Source of the DNA: Vibrio cyclitrophicus
Lineage (GTDB): Bacteria; Pseudomonadota; Gammaproteobacteria; Enterobacterales; Vibrionaceae
DNA: 64,000 nucleotides
Assembly (NCBI GenBank): GCA_023206055.1
Contig: CP065366.1
Location: 2,170,001-2,234,000 of the forward strand
Direction of reading: 5' to 3'
Shown here: positions 38,745 through 47,675 of the stretch, in pieces
Layout of the letters: each line of letters opens with the position of its first letter
Numbering within the stretch: position 1 is the first letter of the stretch
Translations under genes and position numbers: made by a program
The notes under the pieces: model-generated
Told to the model about the DNA's origin: nothing
The model's database searches: none
Seen by the model: only the letters and a program-made list of their open reading frames with translations

Positions 38745-40277
38745 ATGTTGAATTTATTACTTAAACCAGGACTTCTTGGCCTACCTGAACTTCGTAAGAT
38801 TAGTCGTAGCCCTGTGAACTTATCACTCGATCCAGCAGCGATTCCTGATATTGAAGCGAGCATGCACGTTGTCGAGCAAGTGATTGCTGAAGATCGCACT
38901 GTGTATGGCATCAATACGGGTTTTGGCTTGTTAGCAAATACCAAAATTGCGCCTGAAGATCTCGAAGTACTGCAGAAAAGTATCGTACTTTCTCACGCGG
39001 CGGGCATTGGCAAATTCATGTCTGATGAAACTGTGCGTTTGATGATGGTGCTCAAGATTAACAGCTTGTCTCGTGGCTATTCAGGTATCCGACTTAAAGT
39101 CATCAATGCTCTTATCGATCTAGTGAACGCGCAAGTTTACCCGTGTGTGCCACAGAAAGGATCAGTTGGCGCTTCTGGAGATCTCGCTCCCCTTGCACAC
39201 ATGAGTACAGTTCTACTAGGTGAAGGCCAAGCACGTCACAACGGCAAAATCATCACAGGCTTAGAAGCAATGCGAATCGCTGGCTTAGAGCCAATCACAC
39301 TTGCTCCTAAAGAAGGCTTAGCGTTGTTGAATGGTACTCAGGCATCAACTGCCTTTGCATTAGAAGGTCTGTTCGCAGCTGAAGATTTGTTTGCGTCTGC
39401 AACCGTGTGTGGTGCGATGTCTGTAGAAGCAGCGCTAGGTAGTCGTCGTCCGTTTGACCCTCGTATACACCGCGTTCGTGGTCACCGTGGCCAAATGGAT
39501 GCAGCACTTGCTTACCGACATATGCTTGATCAAAAGAGTGAAATTGGCGAATCACATACTTGTTGTGAAAAGGTTCAAGACCCTTACTCACTGCGTTGTC
39601 AGCCTCAAGTGATGGGGGCGTGTTTACAGCAAATTCGTAACTCAGCAGAAACCTTAAACATTGAAGCAAATGCCGTATCCGACAACCCGCTTGTTTTCGC
39701 TGACGATGGCGACATCATTTCTGGTGGTAACTTCCACGCAGAACCCGTCGCGATGGCTGCGGATAACCTTGCACTAGCGATAGCTGAAATCGGTAGCTTG
39801 TCAGAGCGTAGAATGGCGTTGTTGATTGATAGTGCGCTAAGCAAACTGCCACCTTTCTTAGTCGATAACGGCGGCGTGAACTCAGGCTTTATGATTGCTC
39901 AAGTAACGTCTGCTGCACTGGCTAGTGAGAACAAAACATTGGCTCACCCGGCGTCAATAGACAGCCTACCTACTTCAGCAAACCAAGAAGACCACGTATC
40001 AATGGCTACCTTTGCCGCTCGTAGGCTTAGATACATGGCTGAAAACACCCGTGGGATATTAGCAGTAGAATATTTAGCAGCAGCACAAGGGCTAGACTTC
40101 CGCGCTCCGAATCTATCGTCTCCTCGTGTGGAAGAAGCGAAACAGATTCTGCGTGAAAAAGTCAGCTTCTACGACAAAGACAGATATTTTGCACCGGATA
40201 TTGAACAAGCGAACTTATTGCTCAAATTGTCCGTTCATAATCACCTAATGCCAGAAGGCACTTTGTGTAGCTTTTAA
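38745..40277 (+). CDS. hutH: histidine ammonia-lyase
   Basis: 510 residues from ATG at 38745, chosen because GGAGAG lies just before it; an in-frame ATG overlapping the hutU stop is less likely. The MIO cofactor triad Ala-Ser-Gly is at 143-145 (GSVGASGDLAP). YGINTGFG and LSDNPLVF-like segments are present. It deaminates histidine to urocanate, first step. It ends the hut operon. Confidence 0.97.
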   Translation: MLNLLLKPGLLGLPELRKISRSPVNLSLDPAAIPDIEASMHVVEQVIAEDRTVYGINTGFGLLANTKIAPEDLEVLQKSIVLSHAAGIGKFMSDETVRLMMVLKINSLSRGYSGIRLKVINALIDLVNAQVYPCVPQKGSVGASGDLAPLAHMSTVLLGEGQARHNGKIITGLEAMRIAGLEPITLAPKEGLALLNGTQASTAFALEGLFAAEDLFASATVCGAMSVEAALGSRRPFDPRIHRVRGHRGQMDAALAYRHMLDQKSEIGESHTCCEKVQDPYSLRCQPQVMGACLQQIRNSAETLNIEANAVSDNPLVFADDGDIISGGNFHAEPVAMAADNLALAIAEIGSLSERRMALLIDSALSKLPPFLVDNGGVNSGFMIAQVTSAALASENKTLAHPASIDSLPTSANQEDHVSMATFAARRLRYMAENTRGILAVEYLAAAQGLDFRAPNLSSPRVEEAKQILREKVSFYDKDRYFAPDIEQANLLLKLSVHNHLMPEGTLCSF

Positions 40278-40320
40278 AGCAAAAACATTCTGAACAACAC
40301 CCATTAGAGTGTCATATAAA

Positions 40321-40343
40321 CAAGGGCTATCGATTAGCCCTTG
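40321..40343 (+). terminator. hut operon terminator
   Basis: CAAGGGCTA/TAGCCCTTG stem with a 5-base loop, 43 bases past hutH; only a mixed T/G tail follows. Confidence 0.65.
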
Positions 40344-40503
40344 TTGCATTGAGCCAAAGGCAACATCTCCCTTAAAATCGTCACATACCATCCAACGTAT
40401 TTATCTAATTGACTGATATATAAGCAAAGTTAACTGGATGGACCATTAGATCGAAGTTAGTTAGCTATAATCCATGCCAGATTTGATGACTAATAGCGAT
40501 ACT

Positions 40504-41229
40504 ATGTTTCTGACACCTTACTTTTCAACTGAAGACAATCAATTTCAATTCACTCGTGAACAGGCTAGCCACTTTGCTAAAAAAGTAGCCGCTGACTTCA
40601 ACCCAATTCACGATGAAGACAACAAGCGCTTCTGCGTGCCTGGCGATCTTTTGTTTGCAGTACTTCTGCAAAAAGAAGGCATCAGCCAAAAAATGCGTTT
40701 TGATTTTTCAGGTATGGTGGGTAACGGTATTGCGCTAAGCGTTGACAACAAGTGTGAGAAAGAAAGCTCACTGGTTGACGAGAAAGGCAAAGAGTACCTA
40801 CACATGTCTTGTGAAGGTGAAAAGAGCCACGATCAAGCGTTCATTGAGCACGTAGTAACAAACTACGTTAAGTTCTCTGGTATGAACTTCCCACACATCA
40901 TGGTTCCTCTTATGGAAGAGCAACAGATGATGATCAACTGCCAACGCCCTCTTGTGATTTACGAGAGCATGGAAGTTGAATTTACTCGTCTAGACCTATC
41001 TCACCCAGAAGTTGAATTCTCTGGTGCGACTTTTGATGTTGAAGGCAAGCGTGGCATCGTGACACTGAACTTCGATTTCAAAGAAGACGGCGAAGTTGTC
41101 GGTAAAGGCGTGAAGCGTATGGTAGCAAGTGGTCTTAAGCCATACGACCAAGCTTCTGTAGACGACCTAGTAAACCGCTTCAACGAACGTAAAGAGATGT
41201 TTCTAGCTCAGTTCGCAGCAGCTGCTTAA
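40504..41229 (+). CDS. DUF3581 family protein
   Basis: 241 residues from ATG at 40504 (MFLTPYFSTEDNQF), preferred because a TATAAT at 40466-40471 would place the transcription start after the upstream ATG at 40474. The FNPIHDEDNKRFCVPGDLLF segment resembles hot-dog-fold dehydratase-type sequences; this is a resemblance only. Function unknown. It is soluble and monocistronic. Confidence 0.8.
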   Translation: MFLTPYFSTEDNQFQFTREQASHFAKKVAADFNPIHDEDNKRFCVPGDLLFAVLLQKEGISQKMRFDFSGMVGNGIALSVDNKCEKESSLVDEKGKEYLHMSCEGEKSHDQAFIEHVVTNYVKFSGMNFPHIMVPLMEEQQMMINCQRPLVIYESMEVEFTRLDLSHPEVEFSGATFDVEGKRGIVTLNFDFKEDGEVVGKGVKRMVASGLKPYDQASVDDLVNRFNERKEMFLAQFAAAA

Positions 41230-41283
41230 TCAGCATCCTTATTTACACCACGTGATGTAAATAACTCTAGAACAAGATCAATA

Positions 41284-41322
41284 AAGCCCAGCTTGATAAT
41301 CTCAAGCTGGGCTTTTCTTTTT
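41284..41322 (+). terminator. terminator after the DUF3581 gene
   Basis: 13-bp stem AAGCCCAGCTTGA with its exact complement, 5-base loop, T-rich tail. Confidence 0.9.
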
Positions 41323-41371
41323 AGATTCCTGATTACGCTAAGTCACTCAAGCCCGCACTCAAATAGGCACA

Positions 41372-41833
41372 TCATATCCAACGCCTAACCTTTTGTTTGT
41401 AATCAACATATTCTGCGCCGAACAATTGCTCTAGAGCACGCTCCTCTGGCTTGATTTGGAACTGGGTCATGTAAACCACGAATACAAAGCTAAGCAAAAC
41501 ACTTAACAGGTTTTGGAAGAAGTAACCGAAGCAAAACAGTAGGATGAATAATCCTAAATACATTGGGTTTCGCGTGTAGCCAAAAATACCGCTGTCCACG
41601 ACTGACGATGCAGTTTCGACTTTGATCGGATTAACGGTGGTTTTCTGTTTTCGAAATTCCCATATGCCTAATATTCCAATGATGCCACTCAATACAATCC
41701 CAACAGCGAGCACAACAATTCCATAAGGCAATGCCAATGTCCCTAAACTCAGCTCCTGGGCGCACAAGTACGAGACTATGAATACAATAATGAATAGTGC
41801 GACGGGTGGTACTTTTAACTCTAGAAGTCTCAT
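41372..41833 (-). CDS. isoprenylcysteine-carboxyl-methyltransferase-like membrane protein
   Basis: 153 residues from ATG at 41833; AAGGAAA lies directly ahead of it, whereas an ATG eight codons upstream has no site. About four membrane segments. The C-terminal GYTRNPMYLGLFI and EERALEQLFGAEYVDYKQKVRRWI are typical of the ICMT/PEMT phospholipid or isoprenylcysteine methyltransferase family. Substrate unknown in bacteria of this kind. It is cut off from ydiJ by a terminator. Confidence 0.85.
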   Translation of the reverse strand: MRLLELKVPPVALFIIVFIVSYLCAQELSLGTLALPYGIVVLAVGIVLSGIIGILGIWEFRKQKTTVNPIKVETASSVVDSGIFGYTRNPMYLGLFILLFCFGYFFQNLLSVLLSFVFVVYMTQFQIKPEERALEQLFGAEYVDYKQKVRRWI

Positions 41834-41873
41834 AGCTTTCCTTATTAACAATTCCATTGTTAGTTTAGAAAAA

Positions 41874-41893
41874 AGCCCAGCAATTGCTGGGCT
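41874..41893 (-). terminator. ydiJ terminator
   Basis: Perfect AGCCCAGCAA/TTGCTGGGCT palindrome with T6 on the minus strand, 8 bases after the ydiJ stop. Confidence 0.85.
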
Positions 41894-41900
41894 AAATGTA

Positions 41901-44900
41901 TTAAAGAATTTTGGCTAGCGCCTGTAATGGGTGGGCAAGCTTCTCACCCTCAAAACGCTTCACTTGGCTGCGGCAGGAATAACCTGTCACTAAGCAACGC
42001 TCTTTCGGTAAGTCTTGCATCCTTGGCTTCCAACTTAGACCGTATATATCTTTCGACATTTGCAACTTATCGACTTCATGCCCGAAGGTGCCCGCCATGC
42101 CACAACAACCTACAGGAACGCTGGTTAACGCAGCACCGAAATGTTTAAAGATAGTGCCCCACTCTTTTTCAGCGTTCGGCATTTTGGTCTTCTCAGTACA
42201 GTGAGCAAACAAGTACCACATTTCTTCACTTGCAGAGCGCGCTTCGAACTCACCTAGCGATGGCATTAACCATTCGTGCACGGTAAGCACACCAAAATCG
42301 CCGCGCTTGTCACCTAAGATTTCGACGTATTCATCGCGGTAACAAAGTACCAAAGCAGGATCGACACCCACTAAAGGAATACCGATATCAGCGACCATCG
42401 ACAAGAAATCAGACGTCGATTTAGCCTCACGCGCAAAACGACTTAAGAAGCCTTTAATGTGCAGCGCTTTACCATTTGGCTTAAACGGCAGTAGCACCGG
42501 AATTTTACCAAGCTTCTGAGCCAAGGTAACGAAGTCTTCAACTACTTCTGCATCATAGAAGCTAGTAAACGGGTCTTGAACGATCAATACATGCTGTTTC
42601 TTCTGGTCAGAAGAGAGCCCTTCTAGATATTGAAGATCGAAGAGTTGCAGTTCTTTGCTCGCCAGACGATTTTTTAGTGTCGGCACCGACATCAACGGCG
42701 CATCGACATAACCGACCGTTTTCGCCGTTGCGGTTTGTATCCACTTTTGACCCAATGCAGCGTTCACTACTTTTGGCGCTTTCGCCATGAGTGGCAGCAT
42801 TGTCTCAATGTTTGCTACTAAATAGTCTTTTGCTGGGCGTTGGTAACGTGAGTAATAGATATTCAAGAATCGAGAACGGAAACTCGGCACATCGACTTTA
42901 ATCGGGCACTGACTCGCACATGCTTTACACGCCAAACAACCATTCATCGCTTCATGAACTTCATGCGAGAAATCGTACTCATGGCGTTTGTTCATCGTAT
43001 TGCGAACACGCTCAATCATAGTCTTAACGGGTGTGTTATCTTTCAACGCTTCTTGCTCAAGGTCGAGAATATCAACACCTTGTTCAGTAAGTTGACGCAA
43101 CCATTCTCTTACCAAGCCTGCGCGGCCTTTTGGTGAATGACGTCGGTCTGCCGTCACTTTCATTGAAGGACACATTGGCGAGCTAGTATCGTAGTTGAAA
43201 CACAAACCGTTTCCGTTACATTCCATTGCTTGCTTGAAGCTATCACGAACTTGTACGTCGATCTGACGGTCGTAAAAGCCACGCTTAGTATCAGTAACTT
43301 TCACCAATTCAGCATCGCTTTCTAAAGGCGTACAGATTTTGCCTGGGTTCATCTTGTTGTGCGGGTCGAATGCTGCTTTAACTCGTCTTAATTCGGTAAA
43401 CAGCTCTTCACCAAAGAAGTCTGGACCATACTCAGAACGGAAGCCTTTACCGTGTTCACCCCACATTAAGCCGCCGTATTTTGCCACCAGCTTAACCACT
43501 TCATCAGAGACTTCATGCATCAAGGCTTCTTGCATCGGATCACACAGATCCAATGCTGGACGAACGTGCAGTACGCCCGCGTCAACGTGGCCAAACATGC
43601 CGTAGTTCAACTCTTTTGAATCGAGCAACACTCTAAATTCAGAGATGAAGTCCGCCAAGTTTTCCGGTGGAACACAGGTATCTTCAGCAAAAGCGACCGG
43701 CTTAGCTCGGCCTTTCGCCGCACCTAATAAACCCACCGCTTTCTTACGCATGTTGTAGATTCGGCCAATACTCGCCAAATCGCTACAAACTTGGAAGCCA
43801 ATAACGCCGGCCTCTTCGCTTTCAACCATGGTTTCAAGGCGTGCCGTCAGCGCTTGAACTTGCTGTTCAACTTCCGCTTCATCTTGGCCTGCAAACTCAA
43901 CCATATTGATGCCGAGCATCTCTTTGTTCGGTACATCCATAAGCAGGTCGCTCACGGTGTGCCAAACAATGTCTTGCTTCGCTAAGTTCAATACTCTTGA
44001 ATCAACCGTTTCAACAGACAAAGCTTTCGCTTCCACCATAAACGGCGCATTACGCAGCGCAGAATCAAACGTGTTGTATTTCACGTTAACCAGTGTGCGC
44101 GCTTTTGGAATCTTGGTTAGGTTTAATTTTGCTTCCGTGATGAATGCCAACGAGCCTTCAGCGCCACACAGAACACGAGTCAGGTCAAAGCTGTCGTCTT
44201 GTTCGTTAATTGCATTCTTTAGGTCATAGCCTGTTAAGAAGCGGTTCAACGGAGGGAATTTATCTAAGATTTGAGCGCGCTTGTCTCGACAAACCGCCTC
44301 AGTCACCGCAAGTGCATGGTGAGCGAATTCACCCTCAACGGGTAAGCCATGTGATAAATCAGATTCAAGACATGAACCATCTGCAAACACCGCTTGCAGT
44401 GACAATACATGGTCCGACGTTTTACCGTACTTCAATGACCCTTGGCCAGAAGCATCGGTATTGATCATGCCCCCCAAGGTTGCTCGGTTACTGGTAGAAA
44501 GGTCTGGAGAGAAAAAGTAACCATAAGGGCGAACAGCGTCGTTCAATTGATCTTTAACGACACCAGACTGAACTCTTACCCAGCCTTCTTTCTCGTTAAT
44601 CTCAAGAACCTTATTCATGTATCGTGATAGATCAACCACGACACCTTTTGTTAAAGATTGTCCGTTGGTTCCGGTACCACCACCACGAGGGGAAAACGTC
44701 ACACGTTCGTAAGCGGATTTAGAAACCACTTTACCGATAAGCACAACGTCTTGCGTTGTTTTAGGAAGGATGACCGCCTGCGGCAATTGCTGATAGACAC
44801 TGTTATCAGTCGCCACAGCCAAACGGCTAGAATATTGAGATTCAATGTCGCCAGTAAAGCCCGCTGTTTTTAGTTCATCTAAAAAGCGTACGACAACTGG

Positions 44901-44936
44901 ATCGACATCAGCATTGAGTTGAAGTCTTGGTAACAT
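41901..44936 (-). CDS. ydiJ: FAD/Fe-S D-2-hydroxyglutarate dehydrogenase type oxidoreductase
   Basis: 1,011 residues. FAD-binding domain (~40-200, with RGGGTGTNGQS at 84-94), FAD-oxidase C-terminal domain (~220-540, with GHVDAGVLHVRP and GEHGKGFRSEYGP), iron-sulfur Cys at 573, 579, 589 and CLACKACASQC at 667-677, and a C-terminal CCG domain with GCCGMAGTFGHE. Matches E. coli YdiJ in order and length. It oxidises D-2-hydroxyglutarate, passing electrons to a carrier; the enzyme role is family knowledge. It is a single gene with a clear AGGA site. Confidence 0.93.
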   Translation of the reverse strand: MLPRLQLNADVDPVVVRFLDELKTAGFTGDIESQYSSRLAVATDNSVYQQLPQAVILPKTTQDVVLIGKVVSKSAYERVTFSPRGGGTGTNGQSLTKGVVVDLSRYMNKVLEINEKEGWVRVQSGVVKDQLNDAVRPYGYFFSPDLSTSNRATLGGMINTDASGQGSLKYGKTSDHVLSLQAVFADGSCLESDLSHGLPVEGEFAHHALAVTEAVCRDKRAQILDKFPPLNRFLTGYDLKNAINEQDDSFDLTRVLCGAEGSLAFITEAKLNLTKIPKARTLVNVKYNTFDSALRNAPFMVEAKALSVETVDSRVLNLAKQDIVWHTVSDLLMDVPNKEMLGINMVEFAGQDEAEVEQQVQALTARLETMVESEEAGVIGFQVCSDLASIGRIYNMRKKAVGLLGAAKGRAKPVAFAEDTCVPPENLADFISEFRVLLDSKELNYGMFGHVDAGVLHVRPALDLCDPMQEALMHEVSDEVVKLVAKYGGLMWGEHGKGFRSEYGPDFFGEELFTELRRVKAAFDPHNKMNPGKICTPLESDAELVKVTDTKRGFYDRQIDVQVRDSFKQAMECNGNGLCFNYDTSSPMCPSMKVTADRRHSPKGRAGLVREWLRQLTEQGVDILDLEQEALKDNTPVKTMIERVRNTMNKRHEYDFSHEVHEAMNGCLACKACASQCPIKVDVPSFRSRFLNIYYSRYQRPAKDYLVANIETMLPLMAKAPKVVNAALGQKWIQTATAKTVGYVDAPLMSVPTLKNRLASKELQLFDLQYLEGLSSDQKKQHVLIVQDPFTSFYDAEVVEDFVTLAQKLGKIPVLLPFKPNGKALHIKGFLSRFAREAKSTSDFLSMVADIGIPLVGVDPALVLCYRDEYVEILGDKRGDFGVLTVHEWLMPSLGEFEARSASEEMWYLFAHCTEKTKMPNAEKEWGTIFKHFGAALTSVPVGCCGMAGTFGHEVDKLQMSKDIYGLSWKPRMQDLPKERCLVTGYSCRSQVKRFEGEKLAHPLQALAKIL

Positions 44937-45158
44937 TTGCTTCCTGCCCCTACTTCGCTGATCCTATCAGCATTGGGTTATCTGAGATTTTTAATAATTT
45001 TCTTTGAATTTCGTCACTTTACTACTATTAAGATCATATAAAAAGGTGATCAAATCAGAATCTCAGTGCAAGAATGGAGAAATAGTCACTTTCGTCTTAA
45101 TTCAGTAACAACATACTGAATAACATTTTGTTTAAGACATCTCCACGAGCACATAACA

Positions 45159-45842
45159 ATGAAAAAAAACAAAACAGTCACAACTGAAGATATTCTTCTT
45201 AAACTATGCCAATCAGTCTCAAGCGTACTCACTTCAGCGACGGCTTCTCAGGTGTCCTATTCAGCTATGGTGCAAAAGATTAACAAGACAAGCCTTAAAC
45301 CAGATTTTGGTTGCTTCGTTCTGTTTGATGGCGGCTTTTCTGGTCTTGTTGTCATCAATTTTACGTCTAAAGCGGCGCTAGAGATCTATACCAATTACAT
45401 GCGTAACATGGGCATGCCAGAAGATGAGTTAGCAGTACTTCACACGTCTGACGAAGTGGGCGATGTTTTAGGCGAGTTAATGAACCAACTAGTTGGTGAT
45501 TTCACGAATAAAATTCGCAAGGAACTGCAAACCAACATCACGCAGAACCAACCGAAAATGCTGGCACTGAACAAGCAGGTGAACCTTTCAGTTGATACTA
45601 ACCTGGATCGTCCACAAGCTCGCCGTGTGACTTTCTCGACGGCGAACAACAACATCTTCTATCTTGAGCTTGCAATGGATAAGACCGAATTCATCCAATT
45701 GGAAGAATTTGAAATCGCTGAAGACGAATGCCCAGATAGCATTCTTGAAGCGACTCAGAAAAAAATGCAAGAAGCGAACAAACCAACACAAAGCTCAGGC
45801 AATGATTCTGCAGCAGATCTACTCGATGAGCTGGGTATTTAG
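45159..45842 (+). CDS. DUF3334 protein with CheC/CheX-like motif
   Basis: 227 residues, soluble. The segment GDVLGELMNQLVGDFTNKI at ~101-119 carries E106-x2-N109, the phosphatase signature of the CheC/CheX family, which dephosphorylate CheY-type receivers. The acidic C-terminal tail ends SAADLLDELGI, like tails that contact flagellar or chemotaxis partners. Chemotaxis role is inference; no che gene lies nearby. Confidence 0.78.
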   Translation: MKKNKTVTTEDILLKLCQSVSSVLTSATASQVSYSAMVQKINKTSLKPDFGCFVLFDGGFSGLVVINFTSKAALEIYTNYMRNMGMPEDELAVLHTSDEVGDVLGELMNQLVGDFTNKIRKELQTNITQNQPKMLALNKQVNLSVDTNLDRPQARRVTFSTANNNIFYLELAMDKTEFIQLEEFEIAEDECPDSILEATQKKMQEANKPTQSSGNDSAADLLDELGI

Positions 45843-45881
45843 TGTGCGAATGCTCTAATCAGTCTTAAAAATCGTGTCACG

Positions 45882-45913
45882 AACGCCATCAATGCTCTTG
45901 ATGGCGTTTTTGT
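45882..45913 (+). terminator. terminator after the DUF3334 gene
   Basis: AACGCCATCAA/TTGATGGCGTT stem, 5-base loop and a T-rich tail. Confidence 0.88.
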
Positions 45914-46050
45914 TTTTGGCGCTAAGTCGGTTCACACAATCCAATGTTAACGCCTCACGTGTTCATCAAACCAGTTTTGCCTTTCTGTTACCCGCGAAAA
46001 CATGTAAAATGTTGGACTTTTAAAAATTTGCAGTAATGATTAAGTAGTCG

Positions 46051-46740
46051 ATGGATAAGAAAAAAGCCCTAAAGAAAATTGCCAAGTGCCTTGAGCTTGG
46101 TAATTCTGCGAACGTCAATGAAGCTGCCAATGCAATAAAGATGGCGCATAACTTGATGCTGAAATATGGTCTCGAAAAAGACGATATTGAATTTATCAAG
46201 ATGGGGAAAACTCAGTCCAGCCACCTGTTACCTGCAAATATCAGTTCTACACTGCTGCGTGTTATTCGCGGTATCAACACCAAATTTGGCGTAGAAGCCG
46301 TGTTACTGAACCACAAAGGCCTCAAGCGTGTTGAGTTCATAGGGGAAGCCGACCGTGCGATCTTCGCAGCCTTTGCGTTCGATATTATATATCGCGAACT
46401 GAATGAACACACAGGCCAATTCAGAAACAGCTTTGCTGGCTCTGGCACAGGTTCGCTAGAAGTCACTCGTCGCGTAAATTCTTACGTTTCTGGCTGGGTA
46501 GAAGGTGCGCTTGAAAAGTTGCCAACCATTACTCCAGACGACGAGTCAAACAACAAAATCAATAACTACATTGATAAAGAGTTCAAAAATATCGACCGTG
46601 AAACGTTCAAACAGCAACTGAGAGAAGCGATGAAAAACCTCACCGCCGATTATGAAGTTGGTTTGAAGAAAGGTCGTAAATTGTCTGTTAATCGACCAGT
46701 TGGCGGTACCCAGGCAGCTAAAAAGATAACTAAATCATAG
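46051..46740 (+). CDS. DUF2786 domain protein
   Basis: 229 residues. N-terminal DUF2786 part (KKIAKCLELGNSANVNEAANAIKMAHNLMLKYGL, ~7-42), then an alpha/beta region resembling the phage-like DUF2786/DUF7168 proteins, and a basic Lys-rich C-terminus. Function unknown; related genes occur in phages and mobile elements as well as chromosomes. The ribosome-binding site is weak. Confidence 0.82.
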   Translation: MDKKKALKKIAKCLELGNSANVNEAANAIKMAHNLMLKYGLEKDDIEFIKMGKTQSSHLLPANISSTLLRVIRGINTKFGVEAVLLNHKGLKRVEFIGEADRAIFAAFAFDIIYRELNEHTGQFRNSFAGSGTGSLEVTRRVNSYVSGWVEGALEKLPTITPDDESNNKINNYIDKEFKNIDRETFKQQLREAMKNLTADYEVGLKKGRKLSVNRPVGGTQAAKKITKS

Positions 46741-46852
46741 AGCCACTTTACATTACTTCTTCGTATTGATAAAACCATCAGCAAAATTTACAGGACTATG
46801 TTTGTCATTCGGATTCATTCGTTTGACAGAAGTACATGATGGAGAAAATACG

Positions 46853-47518
46853 TTGAAAAAAATCACACTAGCCCTAGCGCTTACTATCGCTTTAACGGGT
46901 TGTCAGGCTACTCAACGCCAAAACGCTACAACTGGCGAATCTGAGACTAACTCTGCAACTCAAGGCGCTCTAATTGGTGCACTTGCTGGTGCCGTTGCTG
47001 GTGCTGCTACCGGTAACTCCAAAGACCGAGGTAAACGTGCACTTATTGGTGCGGCAGGTGGCGCGGCTGTTGGTGGTGGTATTGGATACTACTTTGACCG
47101 ACAAGAAGCAGCCCTTCGTGAAGAGCTAATGAATTCAGGCGTTCAAGTTGAACGCGTTGGCGAAAACCAACTTCTACTTCGCCTAGAAAACGGCATCGGT
47201 TTTGATTCTGGCTCTTACGCTTTGGAATCAAGCATTCACAATACCCTTCGCGGCGTTGCTCGCATCCTAGTTGAATACCCGGACACTAGCCTAGTGATTG
47301 AAGGTCACACTGACAGCACTGGCAGCGAATCGACGAACCAAATACTTTCTGAGCGTCGTGCTGAATCTGTTCGTGCATTCTTGATCTCTCAAGACGTTGC
47401 AGCAGGTCGTGCCATTGCTCGTGGTAACGGTGAGCGTTACCCTCTGTGTGACAACAACACCTCTCAAGGTCGTGCTTGTAACCGTCGCGTAGAAATTCAA
47501 ATCTTGCCGCTTAAGTAG
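46853..47518 (+). CDS. OmpA-family outer membrane lipoprotein with glycine zipper
   Basis: 221 residues from TTG at 46853, chosen because GGAGAAAA is 8 bases before it and it gives a proper lipoprotein signal ending LTGC (Cys17). Residues ~40-85 form a glycine-zipper segment (GALAGAVAGAATG, GAAGGAAVGGGIG). The C-terminal OmpA domain has GHTDSTGSESTNQ and NRRVEI, which bind peptidoglycan. YiaD-like architecture; likely ties outer membrane to cell wall. Confidence 0.9.
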   Translation: MKKITLALALTIALTGCQATQRQNATTGESETNSATQGALIGALAGAVAGAATGNSKDRGKRALIGAAGGAAVGGGIGYYFDRQEAALREELMNSGVQVERVGENQLLLRLENGIGFDSGSYALESSIHNTLRGVARILVEYPDTSLVIEGHTDSTGSESTNQILSERRAESVRAFLISQDVAAGRAIARGNGERYPLCDNNTSQGRACNRRVEIQILPLK

Positions 47519-47525
47519 CACGATT

Positions 47526-47658
47526 AAAGCCCAGTCCGTCTTTATCTATTGAATTAACCTCTATATAGTTGTTTATCAGTTATGTTATTCATTTAACGTG
47601 ATAATAATAGCCAACAACCATAAAGCATATTCATACTGACATATCGATTCTGGGCTTT
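47526..47658 (+). other. split terminator-like inverted repeat
   Basis: AAAGCCCAG just after the OmpA stop pairs exactly with CTGGGCTTT at 47650-47658, followed by T4. The arms are 115 bases apart around AT-rich DNA. It may be a terminator split by an insertion, or a chance pairing. Confidence 0.35.
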
Positions 47659-47675
47659 TTTACGAGACTTATCTT

